The translations under genes were made by a program, and so were the position numbers. A stretch of 64,000 nucleotides of DNA, from positions 1 to 64,000 of the forward strand of contig CATXUX010000009.1 in the NCBI GenBank assembly GCA_958402795.1, read 5' to 3'. Shown here in pieces: positions 34,115-43,763 of this stretch; positions within the stretch are counted from its first letter, which is position 1, and each line of letters opens with the position of its first letter. The notes under the pieces are model-generated. The model was not told the DNA's origin. It saw only the letters and a program-made list of their open reading frames with translations, and searched no databases. The stretch is from an uncultured Lachnospiraceae bacterium. Lineage in GTDB: Bacteria > Bacillota > Clostridia > Lachnospirales > Lachnospiraceae.

Positions 34115-35881
34115 TTGGGAATACGAGGAGGAACAAAAAATGAACTATCATGCAATTACTCTTATCTGGGGGAGGATGAATACAATCAGGAATATACGGA
34201 AGGCATCTACGTCGGGTACCGGTTTTTCGATTCTTTCGGCATACAGCCAAGATATCATTTTGGATACGGTCTTTCGTATACCCATTTTTCGCTGTTTGCA
34301 GAGGAAATTGCAGCAGACGAGGCAGAGGTTTCCATGAAAGTAACCGTCCGTAATATCGGGGAGACGGCCGGGAAAGAAGTGGTTCAGCTCTATGCAACGG
34401 CTCCCTTTGGCGGCGGCGCGGAATATCAAAGACTTGTAGCATTTGCAAAGACAAAAGAAATTGCGGCAGGGGAAAGTGAAACACTGACACTTTCATTTCC
34501 GGTGAAAGACCTTGCACGCTATGAAGAGACCTCTTCCTCGTATGTGCTTCTTCCGGGGGATTATGTGCTGCGGCTTGGAACGGCTTCCAATGAAACGAAA
34601 CCCGTTGCGGTACTCCGGCTGGAGAAGGAAGTAACGACAGAAGTGTGCACCCCAATATGTTCCGTACAGCATGAGATAAAAGAGATCGTACCGCCCGCAA
34701 GAAAAGAGGAAAATCTGGATGGGGTTCCGGTATATACGCTGGATCCGGAACGATTTGCAGTAATCCGCCATACCTATCCGGAACTGCCGGTCTATACGGA
34801 TGAGAAGATCAAAGAAGTGATCGAATCCATGCCGGTGAGGGATCTGGCGACACTGGTCTGCGGCGGCGGGACGTCCGGAGAGCGTCTGGTCCTTGCGATG
34901 GGAGCGAGCGGCAGTACCACATCAGAGCTGTTTGAAAAATACGGAATCCCGAATGTCATCTGCTCCGACGGACCTGCAGGACTGAATCTGACGTCTCACA
35001 TTGTAGAACTGCCGGACGGAAGCTGGAAGGCAGCGCGGGTGCCGGAAAATATGGAAGCATATAAGCGGTATCTGTTCGGCATGACCGGAAAAGCCATGCT
35101 TTCCCAGATGGCAGACCCGGCGGACGGGGTATCACATTATCAGTATTGTACGGCATGGCCGTGCAGCCAGCTTCTGGCACAGAGCTTCAATCAGGAGCTT
35201 TTGGAGCAGGTGGGAGATGCAGTCGGAAAAGAAATGGAAGCTTATGGAGTAACCGTATGGCTTGCGCCGGGGATGAATATCCACAGGAATCCGCTCTGTG
35301 GAAGAACCTTTGAATATTATTCGGAAGATCCGCTTGTGTCCGGCAGGATGGCGGCGGCAATCGTCCGCGGCGTGCAGTCTCACCCGGGAAAAGGCATGAG
35401 TATCAAACACTTTGTGGCAAATAACTGTGAACTGCATCGAAACGAATCCTCCTCCAATATGAGCGAGCGAACGCTGCGCGAACTGTATCTGAAAGGCTTT
35501 GAGATTGCGGTCAAAGAATCTGCGCCGATGACGGTGCTGGCTTCCTACAATATGGTCAATGGAGTTTATGCAACGAACAACTATGACCTGTTGGTAAAAG
35601 TCCTGCGGAATGAATGGGGATTTGAAGGCATGGTCATGAGCGACTGGGATTCCATTACATGTGAACGGGGAGACTGCATGAAAGCCAAAACGGCAGATAT
35701 CCTGAAAGCTCCGGCCGCGCAGTGCGATCTGGTGATGGCAGGACGCCCGGATCAGATCGAAGCGCTGGAAAAAGGCGTGGAGGAAGGTCTGGTAAAGATG
35801 GACGATCTGAAACGATGCGCAGCAAGAGTGCTGAAAATGGTGGCAGAGAATACCGTGTATCCATATGATATGCAGGAATAA
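34115..35881 (+). pseudogene. 5'-truncated, frameshifted GH3 family glycoside hydrolase
   Basis: The frame begins in the last part of a GH3 C-domain (TEGIYVGYRFFD, FGYGLSYTHFSL), then a fibronectin-like domain and a full GH3 N-domain with KHFVANNCE and the nucleophile region GFEGMVMSDWDS. This is the permuted order also seen at 59143-62031, where about 330 residues come before this point; they are absent here. A perfect start signal (GAGGAGGAACAAAAA then ATG at 34140) lies right at the join but is in another frame. That suggests an internal deletion that fused the original first codons, out of frame, to the middle of the gene. Without the first domain, which normally helps build the active site, activity is doubtful. 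Confidence 0.75.
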
Positions 35882-35887
35882 ACAGGA

Positions 35888-35926
35888 AAACTGCTGCAGC
35901 GTATTCTTTACATTGCAGCAGTTTTT
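35888..35926 (+). terminator. Terminator after the GH3 remnant
   Basis: AAACTGCTGCA and TGCAGCAGTTT, an 11-bp stem, followed by TTTTTATAT. Confidence 0.85.
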
Positions 35927-35970
35927 ATATTTAGATATAAAGCAGACATATATAAGGGAGGGTTGTTGCT

Positions 35971-37332
35971 ATGAGTAAGACAAAAGAAGACACATCTAAA
36001 AAAATTCCAGCGAAAATTATGCTTTCGTGGCCGACTATGACTATTTCTACCAGTGTTTCCGCTGTACTGATAGGATATGCTACATATTATGCCACTGATA
36101 TTATGGGACTATCTGCCGTCACAGTAGGATTCATCTTTATGTTGTCTAAAATATTTGATGGATTTACAGATATCGTAGCAGGATATTTTATCGATAAAAC
36201 ACATTCTAAAATGGGAAAGGGGCGTCCGTGGCAGCTGGCGATCATCGGATACTGGATCAGTATTGTATTGATGTTCAGTGCGCCGGAGATGGGAATCACT
36301 GCCTCCTGTGTGTATCTGTTTGTTACATATTCCATGATCAATTCAGTATTTATGACTTTGATCAGCTGCAGTGATCCGGTGTACTTGTCCAATGCACTGG
36401 ATGATTCCCGGCAGAGTGTTTCTATTCTGGCTTTTGCCGGGTTTATTTCGTTGATTTTTACAATGGCAGCATCCATAATTCTCCCACAGATGATTAAAAC
36501 AATGGGAACGACAAGGGAGGGATGGATCCGGCTGTCTTTGATACTGGCTGTACCATTTACTTTATTGTCACTTGTACGGATTTTCGTAATAAAAGAAAAA
36601 CGAAGTGTGGGGAAGGCTTCAGCAGAGAAGATAACACTGAAGGATATGATCAAGCTTCTGTTCAGTAATAAGTATATCCTTATTTTTGCACTGATCATAC
36701 TTATTAGTAATGTCGGCAGCAGTAGTTATACAACCGTACAGACTTATTTTTACACATGGATTCTCGGAGATATCGGAATCGGATCAATTATGTCGTTGTC
36801 TATGCTTCCGATTATTCTTGTAGTCATGATCATGCCGGTTCTTTCCAAAAAATTTGGATTTCTCCGGGTTATCCGGATAACTACACTGATTGGCATGATT
36901 GGTTATCTGATCCGGCTTGTGAATATCAGAAATGTGCCCTTGCTGTTTGTTTCCAATGTTATATCTATGATGGGATTCTATACGATGTTTGCTTTTGCAG
37001 CGACCTTTGTGATTGACTGTATTGATTATGGAGAGTGGAAAAACGGGATTAGAAGTGAAGGTTCGATTTCCTGTGCACAAAGTGTAACGTCTAAGATTGG
37101 TGCGGCAGTCGGAGCGGGAATGATCGGTTTGTTTATGGGATTTTCAGGATATGAGGGCAGCGCGGCAGTACAGACTGCTTCTGCAAACACAATGATCGTT
37201 GTCCTCTATTCGGTTGTGCCGGCATTATTTTGTCTGATTCAGTTTATATTGTTGAAGGCATATGATCTTGATAAGCTTCTTCCGCAGATCAGAGTGGATC
37301 TGGATGAAAAACGTAAAAAAACACAGGAATAA
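35971..37332 (+). CDS. GPH-family glycoside:cation symporter (MFS)
   Basis: 453 residues with 12 membrane spans. Typical MelB/GPH features are KIFDGFTDIVAGYFIDKTHSK followed by MGKGRPWQLA, and YGEWKNGIRSEGSISCAQSV in the C-terminal half. It imports a glycoside or related compound with a cation. The GGGAGGG ribosome site is ideal. It is followed after 24 bp by the large hydrolase gene and preceded by the GH3 remnant, so import of a plant-type glycoside or ester is plausible. Confidence 0.88.
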   Translation: MSKTKEDTSKKIPAKIMLSWPTMTISTSVSAVLIGYATYYATDIMGLSAVTVGFIFMLSKIFDGFTDIVAGYFIDKTHSKMGKGRPWQLAIIGYWISIVLMFSAPEMGITASCVYLFVTYSMINSVFMTLISCSDPVYLSNALDDSRQSVSILAFAGFISLIFTMAASIILPQMIKTMGTTREGWIRLSLILAVPFTLLSLVRIFVIKEKRSVGKASAEKITLKDMIKLLFSNKYILIFALIILISNVGSSSYTTVQTYFYTWILGDIGIGSIMSLSMLPIILVVMIMPVLSKKFGFLRVIRITTLIGMIGYLIRLVNIRNVPLLFVSNVISMMGFYTMFAFAATFVIDCIDYGEWKNGIRSEGSISCAQSVTSKIGAAVGAGMIGLFMGFSGYEGSAAVQTASANTMIVVLYSVVPALFCLIQFILLKAYDLDKLLPQIRVDLDEKRKKTQE

Positions 37333-37356
37333 ACAAAAAAGGAGAAAGTGGCAGAA

Positions 37357-39408
37357 ATGGCAGAGAAAATAATTTATGACGGCATAAAGGATGAACAGTT
37401 TACAGAGCCCTATATTGACATAGATGAATGGCGTGATCAGCCGGTGTGTCATCGATATGTACACGGCGGCTTTCATGGGACGGAAACACGCTTCTGTTTC
37501 TATTATCCGCCAAAAGAAGAATTTAAGGGGCGTTTTTTTCAGAAGCTGGCGCTGGTGCAGGGACCTGAAGATGAAGCACAGCACCAGGAAGGGGAGGAAG
37601 ATGTTATTTCTTTTTCTGTCCTGCATGGAGCTTATTATGTGGATACAAATCTTGGCGGTATCCTTAATGGGGGAGAAGATCATACGCTGGTTTACCGGTG
37701 CAGCGCTCAGGCAGCACAATTTTCGCGGAAGGTGGCCATGGAAATGTATGCATGCAGCCGACCCTTTGGATATGTTTTTGGCGGAAGCGGAGGCGGATTC
37801 AAGACCATGAGTTGTGCGGAGAACACGACCGGGATCTGGGACGGCGCCGTGCCATTTGTTATCGGCTCGCCGATGGCTATGCCGAATGTATTTACAGTAA
37901 GAGCACATGCCATGCGTCTGTTAAGACATAAGTTTCCTGCCGTTGTGGATGCCATCGAGCCGGGCGGCAGCGGAGATCCGTATGCTGTGCTGAACGAGGA
38001 AGAGGCGGAAGCTCTCCGTGAGGCGACAGCAATGGGATTTCCGATGGATACATGGTGTGAGTATGAGACCATCGGGGAAGGGGCTCTGCCGGTCCTGTAT
38101 CCGGCTATTCCGGCAATGGATCCTTCTTACTTTACAGATTTCTGGACAAAGAAGGGATATCTGGGTTCAGATGAAACGGGAAGTGCTGTCCGAGATCGAA
38201 TTAAGCTGGAAACAACAGTGAAGCATATTCATATTTCGGAACTGGGAATCAGTGGGATTGCTGAAAATATTGATAAAGGAAATGCTTATGGCGTAGATGA
38301 GGCATGGAAGCACCAGATCGGGAAGGAAGGTAAGCTCCCGGTGCTGGAGCTGGATACATTTCCGCAGGGAGACATCTATAGCAGAGGTCTGGTAATGAGA
38401 TTTCTTGACGGGGAACTTGCCGGGCAGCAGATCAATTTATTTTGGCTGGGTTACAATCTGGTTACCGGAGCGGCAGATGCCAGCGGCAGGGATCTGAAGG
38501 AACTGATGGAGAAGATCCGGGTGGGAGACCGGGTTGAGATGGATAATTCTGATTATATTGCGGCACAAACCTATCATCGCCATCAGGTTCCGGAATCGGA
38601 ATATCATGCATGGTATTTTTTCCGGGATGAAAACGGGGATCCGAGATATCCGCAGAGACCATTTTTAGTTGCGCCGATACTGGCAAGACAAGGCTGCGGA
38701 TCGGTACAGGAGGGAACCCCGAACTGCAAAATGATCATATTGGAAAGCCTGATGGATGAGAGCACTTTTCCGTGGCAGGCTGACTGGTACCGGAAGACGA
38801 TTATGAAAAACCGGGGAACAGACGGCAATGATATTATGCGCTTATGGTATATGGAGCATTGTATGCATACTGACTGCGAGGAGGGAAACGGCGGGGATCA
38901 TCAGCATATTGTAAGCTATCTGGGAGCGTTATATCAGGCACTTCTGGATCTCAGCGACTGGGTGGAACGTGATATCGAACCGGCAGCGACAAGTGGTTAT
39001 TCCATGGAAGGCGGCCGGGTTGTGATCGCGGAGCGTGCAAAGGAACGAAAAGGAATTCAGCCGGTTGTAGCATTGAAAGCTGGAGCTGAGGCAGACGGCA
39101 GAATAGATGTAAAGGCCGGTGAAGAGGTTCCCTTTGCTGCCTGTATTGAACTTCCGGAAGGATCCGGCGATGTAGAATTGGTAACGTGGGATTTTGAAGC
39201 GAAAAACAGATTTCTGTCAGAAGGAAGTATCCGGAAAACGGTATGGAGAGAGGATGGAACCGGTATAAGCATTGCGTACACAAAGCATATCTATACAAGA
39301 CCCGGTACGTATTTCCCGGTTGTGAAGGTTGCTTCTAACCGTACTTTAGGAGATAGATTTACCCGTGTGTGGAATCAGGCCAGAGTACGGGTGGTAGTAA
39401 GTGAGTAA
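37357..39408 (+). CDS. Large alpha/beta-hydrolase, tannase/feruloyl-esterase-like, with PKD-like C-terminus
   Basis: About 683 residues, no signal peptide. The nucleophile elbow is YVFGGSGGGFKTM (G-x-S-x-G) near residue 145. Near residue 500 the block IMRLWYMEHCMHTD followed by SDWVERDIEPAA resembles the catalytic His region and the end of tannase-family proteins. The last 90 residues look like a PKD-type beta-sandwich (GTYFPVVKVASNRTLGDRFT). I cannot name the exact family; an esterase acting on an imported phenolic or terpenoid ester is inferred. Start choice is uncertain: GTG at 37348 is three bases from GGAG, ATG at 37357 twelve bases. It forms one unit with the symporter. Confidence 0.65.
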   Translation: MAEKIIYDGIKDEQFTEPYIDIDEWRDQPVCHRYVHGGFHGTETRFCFYYPPKEEFKGRFFQKLALVQGPEDEAQHQEGEEDVISFSVLHGAYYVDTNLGGILNGGEDHTLVYRCSAQAAQFSRKVAMEMYACSRPFGYVFGGSGGGFKTMSCAENTTGIWDGAVPFVIGSPMAMPNVFTVRAHAMRLLRHKFPAVVDAIEPGGSGDPYAVLNEEEAEALREATAMGFPMDTWCEYETIGEGALPVLYPAIPAMDPSYFTDFWTKKGYLGSDETGSAVRDRIKLETTVKHIHISELGISGIAENIDKGNAYGVDEAWKHQIGKEGKLPVLELDTFPQGDIYSRGLVMRFLDGELAGQQINLFWLGYNLVTGAADASGRDLKELMEKIRVGDRVEMDNSDYIAAQTYHRHQVPESEYHAWYFFRDENGDPRYPQRPFLVAPILARQGCGSVQEGTPNCKMIILESLMDESTFPWQADWYRKTIMKNRGTDGNDIMRLWYMEHCMHTDCEEGNGGDHQHIVSYLGALYQALLDLSDWVERDIEPAATSGYSMEGGRVVIAERAKERKGIQPVVALKAGAEADGRIDVKAGEEVPFAACIELPEGSGDVELVTWDFEAKNRFLSEGSIRKTVWREDGTGISIAYTKHIYTRPGTYFPVVKVASNRTLGDRFTRVWNQARVRVVVSE

Positions 39409-39478
39409 GAATATTGGACATATCTCAGCATAAATGATTTAGTTACAGCTTATCAGTCAGTACATGTCAACTATTGAA

Positions 39479-39548
39479 AGCACCGTATACGAGAACTGTA
39501 CGTTCGGTGCTGTGAGTGTAGAGGAAGGGAGTTAATCACTCCCTCCTA
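39479..39548 (+). terminator. Two hairpins after the hydrolase gene
   Basis: AGCACCG / CGGTGCT (39479-39511) and GGGAGT / ACTCCC (39527-39543). They lie between convergent genes and lack a good T-run, so termination is probable but not certain. Confidence 0.4.
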
Positions 39549-39580
39549 CTCGATGGATATGCTTTTACAGATTCATATTT

Positions 39581-40171
39581 TTATAGAGAAGATTGAAAAT
39601 ACATAAAGAAGCTGTGCATCATTTTTAATAAAAATACAGCAATTTCTTCAGGAGAGCGATCATCATTTTTTAACCATTCATGGATGGTGGACAGATAGCC
39701 GGTAACAAAATAATTGATGATGTATGTGTGATCTTTTCCAAGTGATATGCCATTCCTTTTCAGATTGTTTTCGTAAATCTGAGTCAGAGATTCCTGCATT
39801 TTCCGGTAAAAGTAAGGATCGCCTGTCGGAGACAGCAAAAACTTGAAAAGCTGTTTGTGAGCATAGTGATATTTCATATCTTCAATAAATTCCTGCAAGT
39901 GTTTATCCTGCATATCTTCAAAATCTCCTGCCTGATAAGCAAGAAGCGACGGTGTTAAATTGCGGGTGTCCTGAATATAGGTTTTTTCAATTTCTCTAAG
40001 CAGATCATCTTTATTTTCATAGTAGCGATAGAAGGTACTTCTATAAGTACCGGCATATTTGCAGATATCTTCAACGGATATATTGTAATATCCTTTTTTA
40101 TCGCATAATTCTATTAATGCGTTCATTAGTTTTTGTCTGGTACGTTTTTGCTTTTCCAGATTTTTCTCCAT
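39581..40171 (-). CDS. TetR/AcrR family transcriptional regulator
   Basis: 196 residues. The N-terminal helix-turn-helix is RQKLMNALIELCDKKGYYNI, SVEDICKYAGTYRSTFYRYY then ENKDDLLREI; the C-terminal ligand domain is unassigned. It is divergent from the oxidoreductase operon, with the candidate operator AGGACA-TAG-TGTCCT in the shared region. The same half-sites recur at 43558-43610 before the second unit of the cluster, so it probably represses both and responds to the cluster's substrate. Confidence 0.88.
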   Translation of the reverse strand: MEKNLEKQKRTRQKLMNALIELCDKKGYYNISVEDICKYAGTYRSTFYRYYENKDDLLREIEKTYIQDTRNLTPSLLAYQAGDFEDMQDKHLQEFIEDMKYHYAHKQLFKFLLSPTGDPYFYRKMQESLTQIYENNLKRNGISLGKDHTYIINYFVTGYLSTIHEWLKNDDRSPEEIAVFLLKMMHSFFMYFQSSL

Positions 40172-40224
40172 GATATTCTCCCTTCTGCAGAAAGCTGGTA
40201 CATTTTAATATCTTTTGTTGCAAT

Positions 40225-40239
40225 AGGACATAGTGTCCT
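40225..40239. promoter_or_regulatory. Candidate TetR operator, divergent region
   Basis: The perfect inverted repeat AGGACA-TAG-TGTCCT, followed by TTTTGTACTTTATCATA. That whole block recurs at 43586-43618, before the second transcription unit. Confidence 0.7.
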
Positions 40240-40314
40240 CTTTTGTACTTTATCATATCCGGTGAATTTTGTAAACTCAAACTAAAAAAGCCGTACTATC
40301 AGGGAGGGAATTCT

Positions 40315-43104
40315 ATGCCAAACGAATCATTGAAAAATTATATGTTGAATGAACATGATTTTCTTCCGGAGGATTATCATGTTAAGGATCCGGAAAAGCT
40401 GGAAATGTTGAAAAAACTGGGTGCTCTGATTACAGACCGCCGGGATAAGCAGAATTGGCAGTCTATTACAGAAAACGATCCTGAGGTCTGGGCTCTGGAT
40501 AAGATTATGACCAAAGAAGAAGTTAAGTTTATGTTATCTTTTGAAAAAAAGAGAGTGAAAGTCTATTCTGTGGAAGAGCTTGCCAAAAAGAATCATATTT
40601 CTGTTGAAAAAGCACAGGCGCTTTGTGATGGATTATGCGAAACGGGAATTCTGGAATTCGACCGGGAGAATAAGAATCGTCATAAACAGTATTTTATTCC
40701 GAAATTTGTGGTGGGTTCCGGCGAATATATGATGATGAACAGCAGGCTATTAGAACGCGTACCGGAACTTGCTACAATGTTTAACATCATGACGCAGGCA
40801 GCAGGACCGATAGCTTCGGTTGTTCCGCCGGGAGGCGGCGGAATAGGAATGCATGTTATCCCTGTTGAAAAAGCTATTCCCTATGAGAGTAAATCCGTTT
40901 CGCTGGAACATCTGTCTTACTGGCTGAAAAAATATGATAAATATGCGATTGATGTCTGTGCCTGCCGCCGTCAGCAGCGTATGCGCCAGGAAGGCGCCGG
41001 AGATGTAGAAGGTTATTTTTGCATTGCATTAGGCGATATGGCAGAATACTGTGTGGAAACCAAAAAGGACGCCCACTATATCACCTACGATGAGTGTATG
41101 GAAGTTTTGCGTCTTGCAGAAGAAAAGGGGTTTGTACATCAGGTAACCAATCTTGACGGTGAGGACAAGATTGTTATGATCTGCAACTGTTCACCAAGTA
41201 CCTGCAACGCACTACGCAATACGATGTTATTTAATGCCCCCAATTTTTCTGCGTCAGCTTATCGTGCCCACGTAGACCATGACAAATGTGTTGCCTGCGG
41301 CAAATGTGTAGAGGTATGTCCGGCGGGCGCCGCAAAGCTGGGACAGAAATTATGCCGTAAGAATGGAACAGAAGTCAATTATCCAAAGGCACAACTTCCG
41401 GATGTGACTCCATGGGGAGTTGATAAATGGAATTATAACTATCGAGATGATATTCGAATCAATTGTTACGATACCGGTACTTCTCCATGTAAGACAGCCT
41501 GTCCGGCTCATCTTGCAGTGCAGGGGTATATTGAGCTTGCTGCCCAGGGAAGATACAGGGATGCTTTGAAGTTAATTAAGCAGGATAATCCATTTCCGGC
41601 TGTTTGCGGAGCAATCTGTAACCGCAGATGCGAGGATCGGTGTACCAGAGGTACTATAGATCAGCCGGTTGCTATTGATGAAATCAAGAAATTTATTGCC
41701 GCGCAGGAGCTGACAGAAGAAGGACGTTATATTCCGGTATGTTCCAACGATGAGGGAAAGCAATGGGGGGATGAATTTAAAGTCGCGATTATTGGCGCAG
41801 GCCCTGCAGGACTTTCTGCCGCATATTATCTGCGTACCAAAGGCTATCCGGTTACTGTGTTTGAAAAGGAGAAAGAGCCGGGGGGAATGCTCCGTTACGG
41901 AATTCCGTCTTTCCGATTAGAAAAAGACGTTATCAAAGCGGAAATTAATGTCATTCAGACAATGGGGGCAGATATCCGCTGCTGCATAGAAGTTGGAAAA
42001 GATATTACACTGGATGAACTCCGTGCACAGGGATACAAAGCGTTTTATGTTGCGATCGGTATGCAGAACGGCAGGAAGACGGGCGTATCAGGAGAAGATG
42101 CTGCAGGTGTTGAGACAGGTATTGATTTTCTGCGGAGAGTGAATCTGGATAGCAGCCAGAGGCTTGAAGGCAAAACGGTTGTAGTTGGCGGCGGCAACGT
42201 TGCAATTGACGTGGCAAGAACCGCACTGCGTGCAGGCTCTTCGGATGTTACGATGGTTTGTCTGGAGAGTCCTTCCGAAATGCCTGCAGCTGCGGACGAA
42301 ATTGCGGAAACCAAAGCTGAAGGTATTCATATCCGGAACGGGTGGGGACCACAGGAAATTCTTACTACTGAGGGAAAGGTTACTGGAATTGTATTTAAGA
42401 AATGCACGTCTGTATATGACAAAGACCGTCAATTTCATCCGCAGTATGATGTAGAAGATACTATTACGATTGCCTGTGATAATGTACTGCTTTCTATTGG
42501 CCAGGCTGCCGCATGGGGAAGTCTTCTCGACGGTTCTAAGGTTGTGCTTCGCAGAAACGGAACGGCAGAGGCAGATCCTGTTACATTACAGACGGCAGAG
42601 CCGGATATTTTCGTCGGAGGAGATATCCATCACGGCGCAAGATTTGCTATTGATGCGATCGCAGATGGTAAAGAGGGTATGGTTAGTATCCATCGGTATG
42701 TTCACCCGGGACAAAGTCTGACACTTAGCAGAGACCGCAGAGAATTTATTGAACTTGACCGCGATGATATTCTTATAGAATCCTATGATAATGCCGGACG
42801 TCAGGTCCCGGGCATGAAACCGGGAGAAAGCGGAAAGACATTTTCTGATCTTCGTCTTCCGCTGACGGAAGAACAGGTAAAAGCAGAAGCAAAACGATGT
42901 CTGCATTGTGGTGCAACGACGGTTGATGAAAATAAATGCATAGGATGTGGTCTGTGTACTACAAGATGCGAATTCGATGCAATACACCTGTCAAGGGATC
43001 TTCCGCAGAATACCAGAATGTATACTGCGGAGGAAGGCCCTAAAAAGGCGATTCTTCCTTATATGATAAAACGTAAAGTGAAGATGAAACTTAAAAGAAA
43101 ATAA
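40315..43104 (+). CDS. FeS-flavin oxidoreductase (GltD-like) with extra ferredoxin domains
   Basis: 929 residues from the ATG at 40315, which has GGGAGG just upstream. Domains in order: an N-terminal region of about 200 residues with a helix-turn-helix-like stretch (SVEELAKKNHISVEKAQ); a Cys-rich part (DVCACRRQQR, MICNCSPSTC); a 4Fe-4S motif at about residue 325 (CVACGKCVEVCPAGA); the GltD-type Fer4_20 domain (CKTACPAHLAVQGY, CGAICNRRCEDRC); FAD loop IIGAGPAGLSAAYY near 490; NAD(P) loop VVGGGNVAIDVARTA near 625; and a C-terminal ferredoxin-like part from about 862 (CLHCGATTVDENKCIGCGLC). It should move electrons between NAD(P)H, flavin and a partner. The substrate is unknown. First gene of a TetR-controlled unit, before hypA. 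Confidence 0.85.
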   Translation: MPNESLKNYMLNEHDFLPEDYHVKDPEKLEMLKKLGALITDRRDKQNWQSITENDPEVWALDKIMTKEEVKFMLSFEKKRVKVYSVEELAKKNHISVEKAQALCDGLCETGILEFDRENKNRHKQYFIPKFVVGSGEYMMMNSRLLERVPELATMFNIMTQAAGPIASVVPPGGGGIGMHVIPVEKAIPYESKSVSLEHLSYWLKKYDKYAIDVCACRRQQRMRQEGAGDVEGYFCIALGDMAEYCVETKKDAHYITYDECMEVLRLAEEKGFVHQVTNLDGEDKIVMICNCSPSTCNALRNTMLFNAPNFSASAYRAHVDHDKCVACGKCVEVCPAGAAKLGQKLCRKNGTEVNYPKAQLPDVTPWGVDKWNYNYRDDIRINCYDTGTSPCKTACPAHLAVQGYIELAAQGRYRDALKLIKQDNPFPAVCGAICNRRCEDRCTRGTIDQPVAIDEIKKFIAAQELTEEGRYIPVCSNDEGKQWGDEFKVAIIGAGPAGLSAAYYLRTKGYPVTVFEKEKEPGGMLRYGIPSFRLEKDVIKAEINVIQTMGADIRCCIEVGKDITLDELRAQGYKAFYVAIGMQNGRKTGVSGEDAAGVETGIDFLRRVNLDSSQRLEGKTVVVGGGNVAIDVARTALRAGSSDVTMVCLESPSEMPAAADEIAETKAEGIHIRNGWGPQEILTTEGKVTGIVFKKCTSVYDKDRQFHPQYDVEDTITIACDNVLLSIGQAAAWGSLLDGSKVVLRRNGTAEADPVTLQTAEPDIFVGGDIHHGARFAIDAIADGKEGMVSIHRYVHPGQSLTLSRDRREFIELDRDDILIESYDNAGRQVPGMKPGESGKTFSDLRLPLTEEQVKAEAKRCLHCGATTVDENKCIGCGLCTTRCEFDAIHLSRDLPQNTRMYTAEEGPKKAILPYMIKRKVKMKLKRK

Positions 43105-43128
43105 TATGGAAAATCTGAGAGGAATATT

Positions 43129-43479
43129 ATGCACGAATTAGGAATAGTTACCTATATTATAAAAGCAGTGGATAAGATTGCGGAAGAAAATCAGATTTTT
43201 AAAATAGAGTCTGTTGTTCTGGAAATCGGCGAGGTATCCGGGATTGTCCCGGATTACCTCATGGACTGCTGGAATTATTTTAAAAAAAGAGATCCTCTGT
43301 TGGAAGAATCCGAACTGCAATATGAAACGCTTCCGGCAGTGACTTACTGTGAAAACTGTAGGGCAGAATATGCTACTGTAGAATTTGGAAAGATTTGCCC
43401 GCACTGCGGAAGTGAACATACGTATCTTCTGACAGGAAATGAATGTAATATCAAAGAACTGACAGCCATTGAGGATTGA
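43129..43479 (+). CDS. hypA: HypA/HybF-type nickel metallochaperone
   Basis: 116 residues. The nickel-binding N-terminus is MHELG, and the zinc site is CENCRAEY..CPHCG (two CxxC motifs). HypA normally loads nickel into [NiFe] hydrogenase, with HypB. No hydrogenase or urease gene lies in the window. Its place here, downstream of the oxidoreductase and near a CobW-type GTPase (44729-45613), suggests that some enzyme of this cluster needs a specially inserted metal. It may also serve a hydrogenase elsewhere. Confidence 0.9.
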   Translation: MHELGIVTYIIKAVDKIAEENQIFKIESVVLEIGEVSGIVPDYLMDCWNYFKKRDPLLEESELQYETLPAVTYCENCRAEYATVEFGKICPHCGSEHTYLLTGNECNIKELTAIED

Positions 43480-43481
43480 TT

Positions 43482-43538
43482 ATGAATACAACTATAATAA
43501 TTGATTTGATAATGCAGGGAATTGTTTATGCAGCATGA
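43482..43538 (+). CDS. 18-residue ORF with ribosome site after hypA
   Basis: MNTTIIIDLIMQGIVYAA, then a stop, 2 bp after the hypA stop and with GAGG seven bases upstream. It resembles the first residues of an ABC permease of the LivH type, so it may be the stump of a lost gene. A real micropeptide cannot be excluded. Confidence 0.35.
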   Translation: MNTTIIIDLIMQGIVYAA

Positions 43539-43557
43539 TTTGCGGTTTTACCAAAAT

Positions 43558-43610
43558 AGTACAAAAAAGGACACAATGTCTTAATAGGACATTGCGTCCT
43601 TTTTTGTACT
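43558..43610. promoter_or_regulatory. 53-bp near-perfect palindrome with two TetR-type operators
   Basis: The arms start AGTACAAAAAAGGAC and end GTCCTTTTTTGTACT; the whole 53 bp differs from its complement at only a few positions. It contains two AGGACA-N3-TGTCCT-like sites centred 18 bp apart (43568-43582 and 43586-43600). The right half plus 25 bp downstream repeats the promoter region of the oxidoreductase gene. As RNA it also makes a long hairpin with a T-run, so it may end the first unit and start the second. Confidence 0.7.
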
Positions 43611-43671
43611 TTATCATACGAGAGAATTTTTGTAAACTTTAACTATAAAAAAGAGATGGAGGAAGAAAAAA

Positions 43672-43716
43672 ATGGACGAAATGACCAAGAACATATGGAA
43701 AAGAATCATTATTTAA
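43672..43716 (+). CDS. 14-residue leader-type ORF before the MBL gene
   Basis: MDEMTKNIWKRIII, with GGAGG upstream. Its stop overlaps an ATG (TAATG) that is in frame with the MBL gene (MKKAGENIVMNLEKRK before the proposed start). Translational coupling or a gene remnant are both possible. Confidence 0.35.
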   Translation: MDEMTKNIWKRIII

Positions 43717-43763
43717 TGAAAAAAGCCGGAGAAAATATAGTAATGAATTTGGAGAAACGAAAA

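Noticed and set aside
34115..34337. Small gene from the ATG at 34140 (65 codons)
   Set aside because: Its translation is an off-frame reading of GH3 DNA; it only marks the old start codon.
43129..43479. Hydrogenase maturation locus, based on hypA
   Set aside because: No hypB-F and no hydrogenase subunits occur in the window; the neighbours are catabolic.
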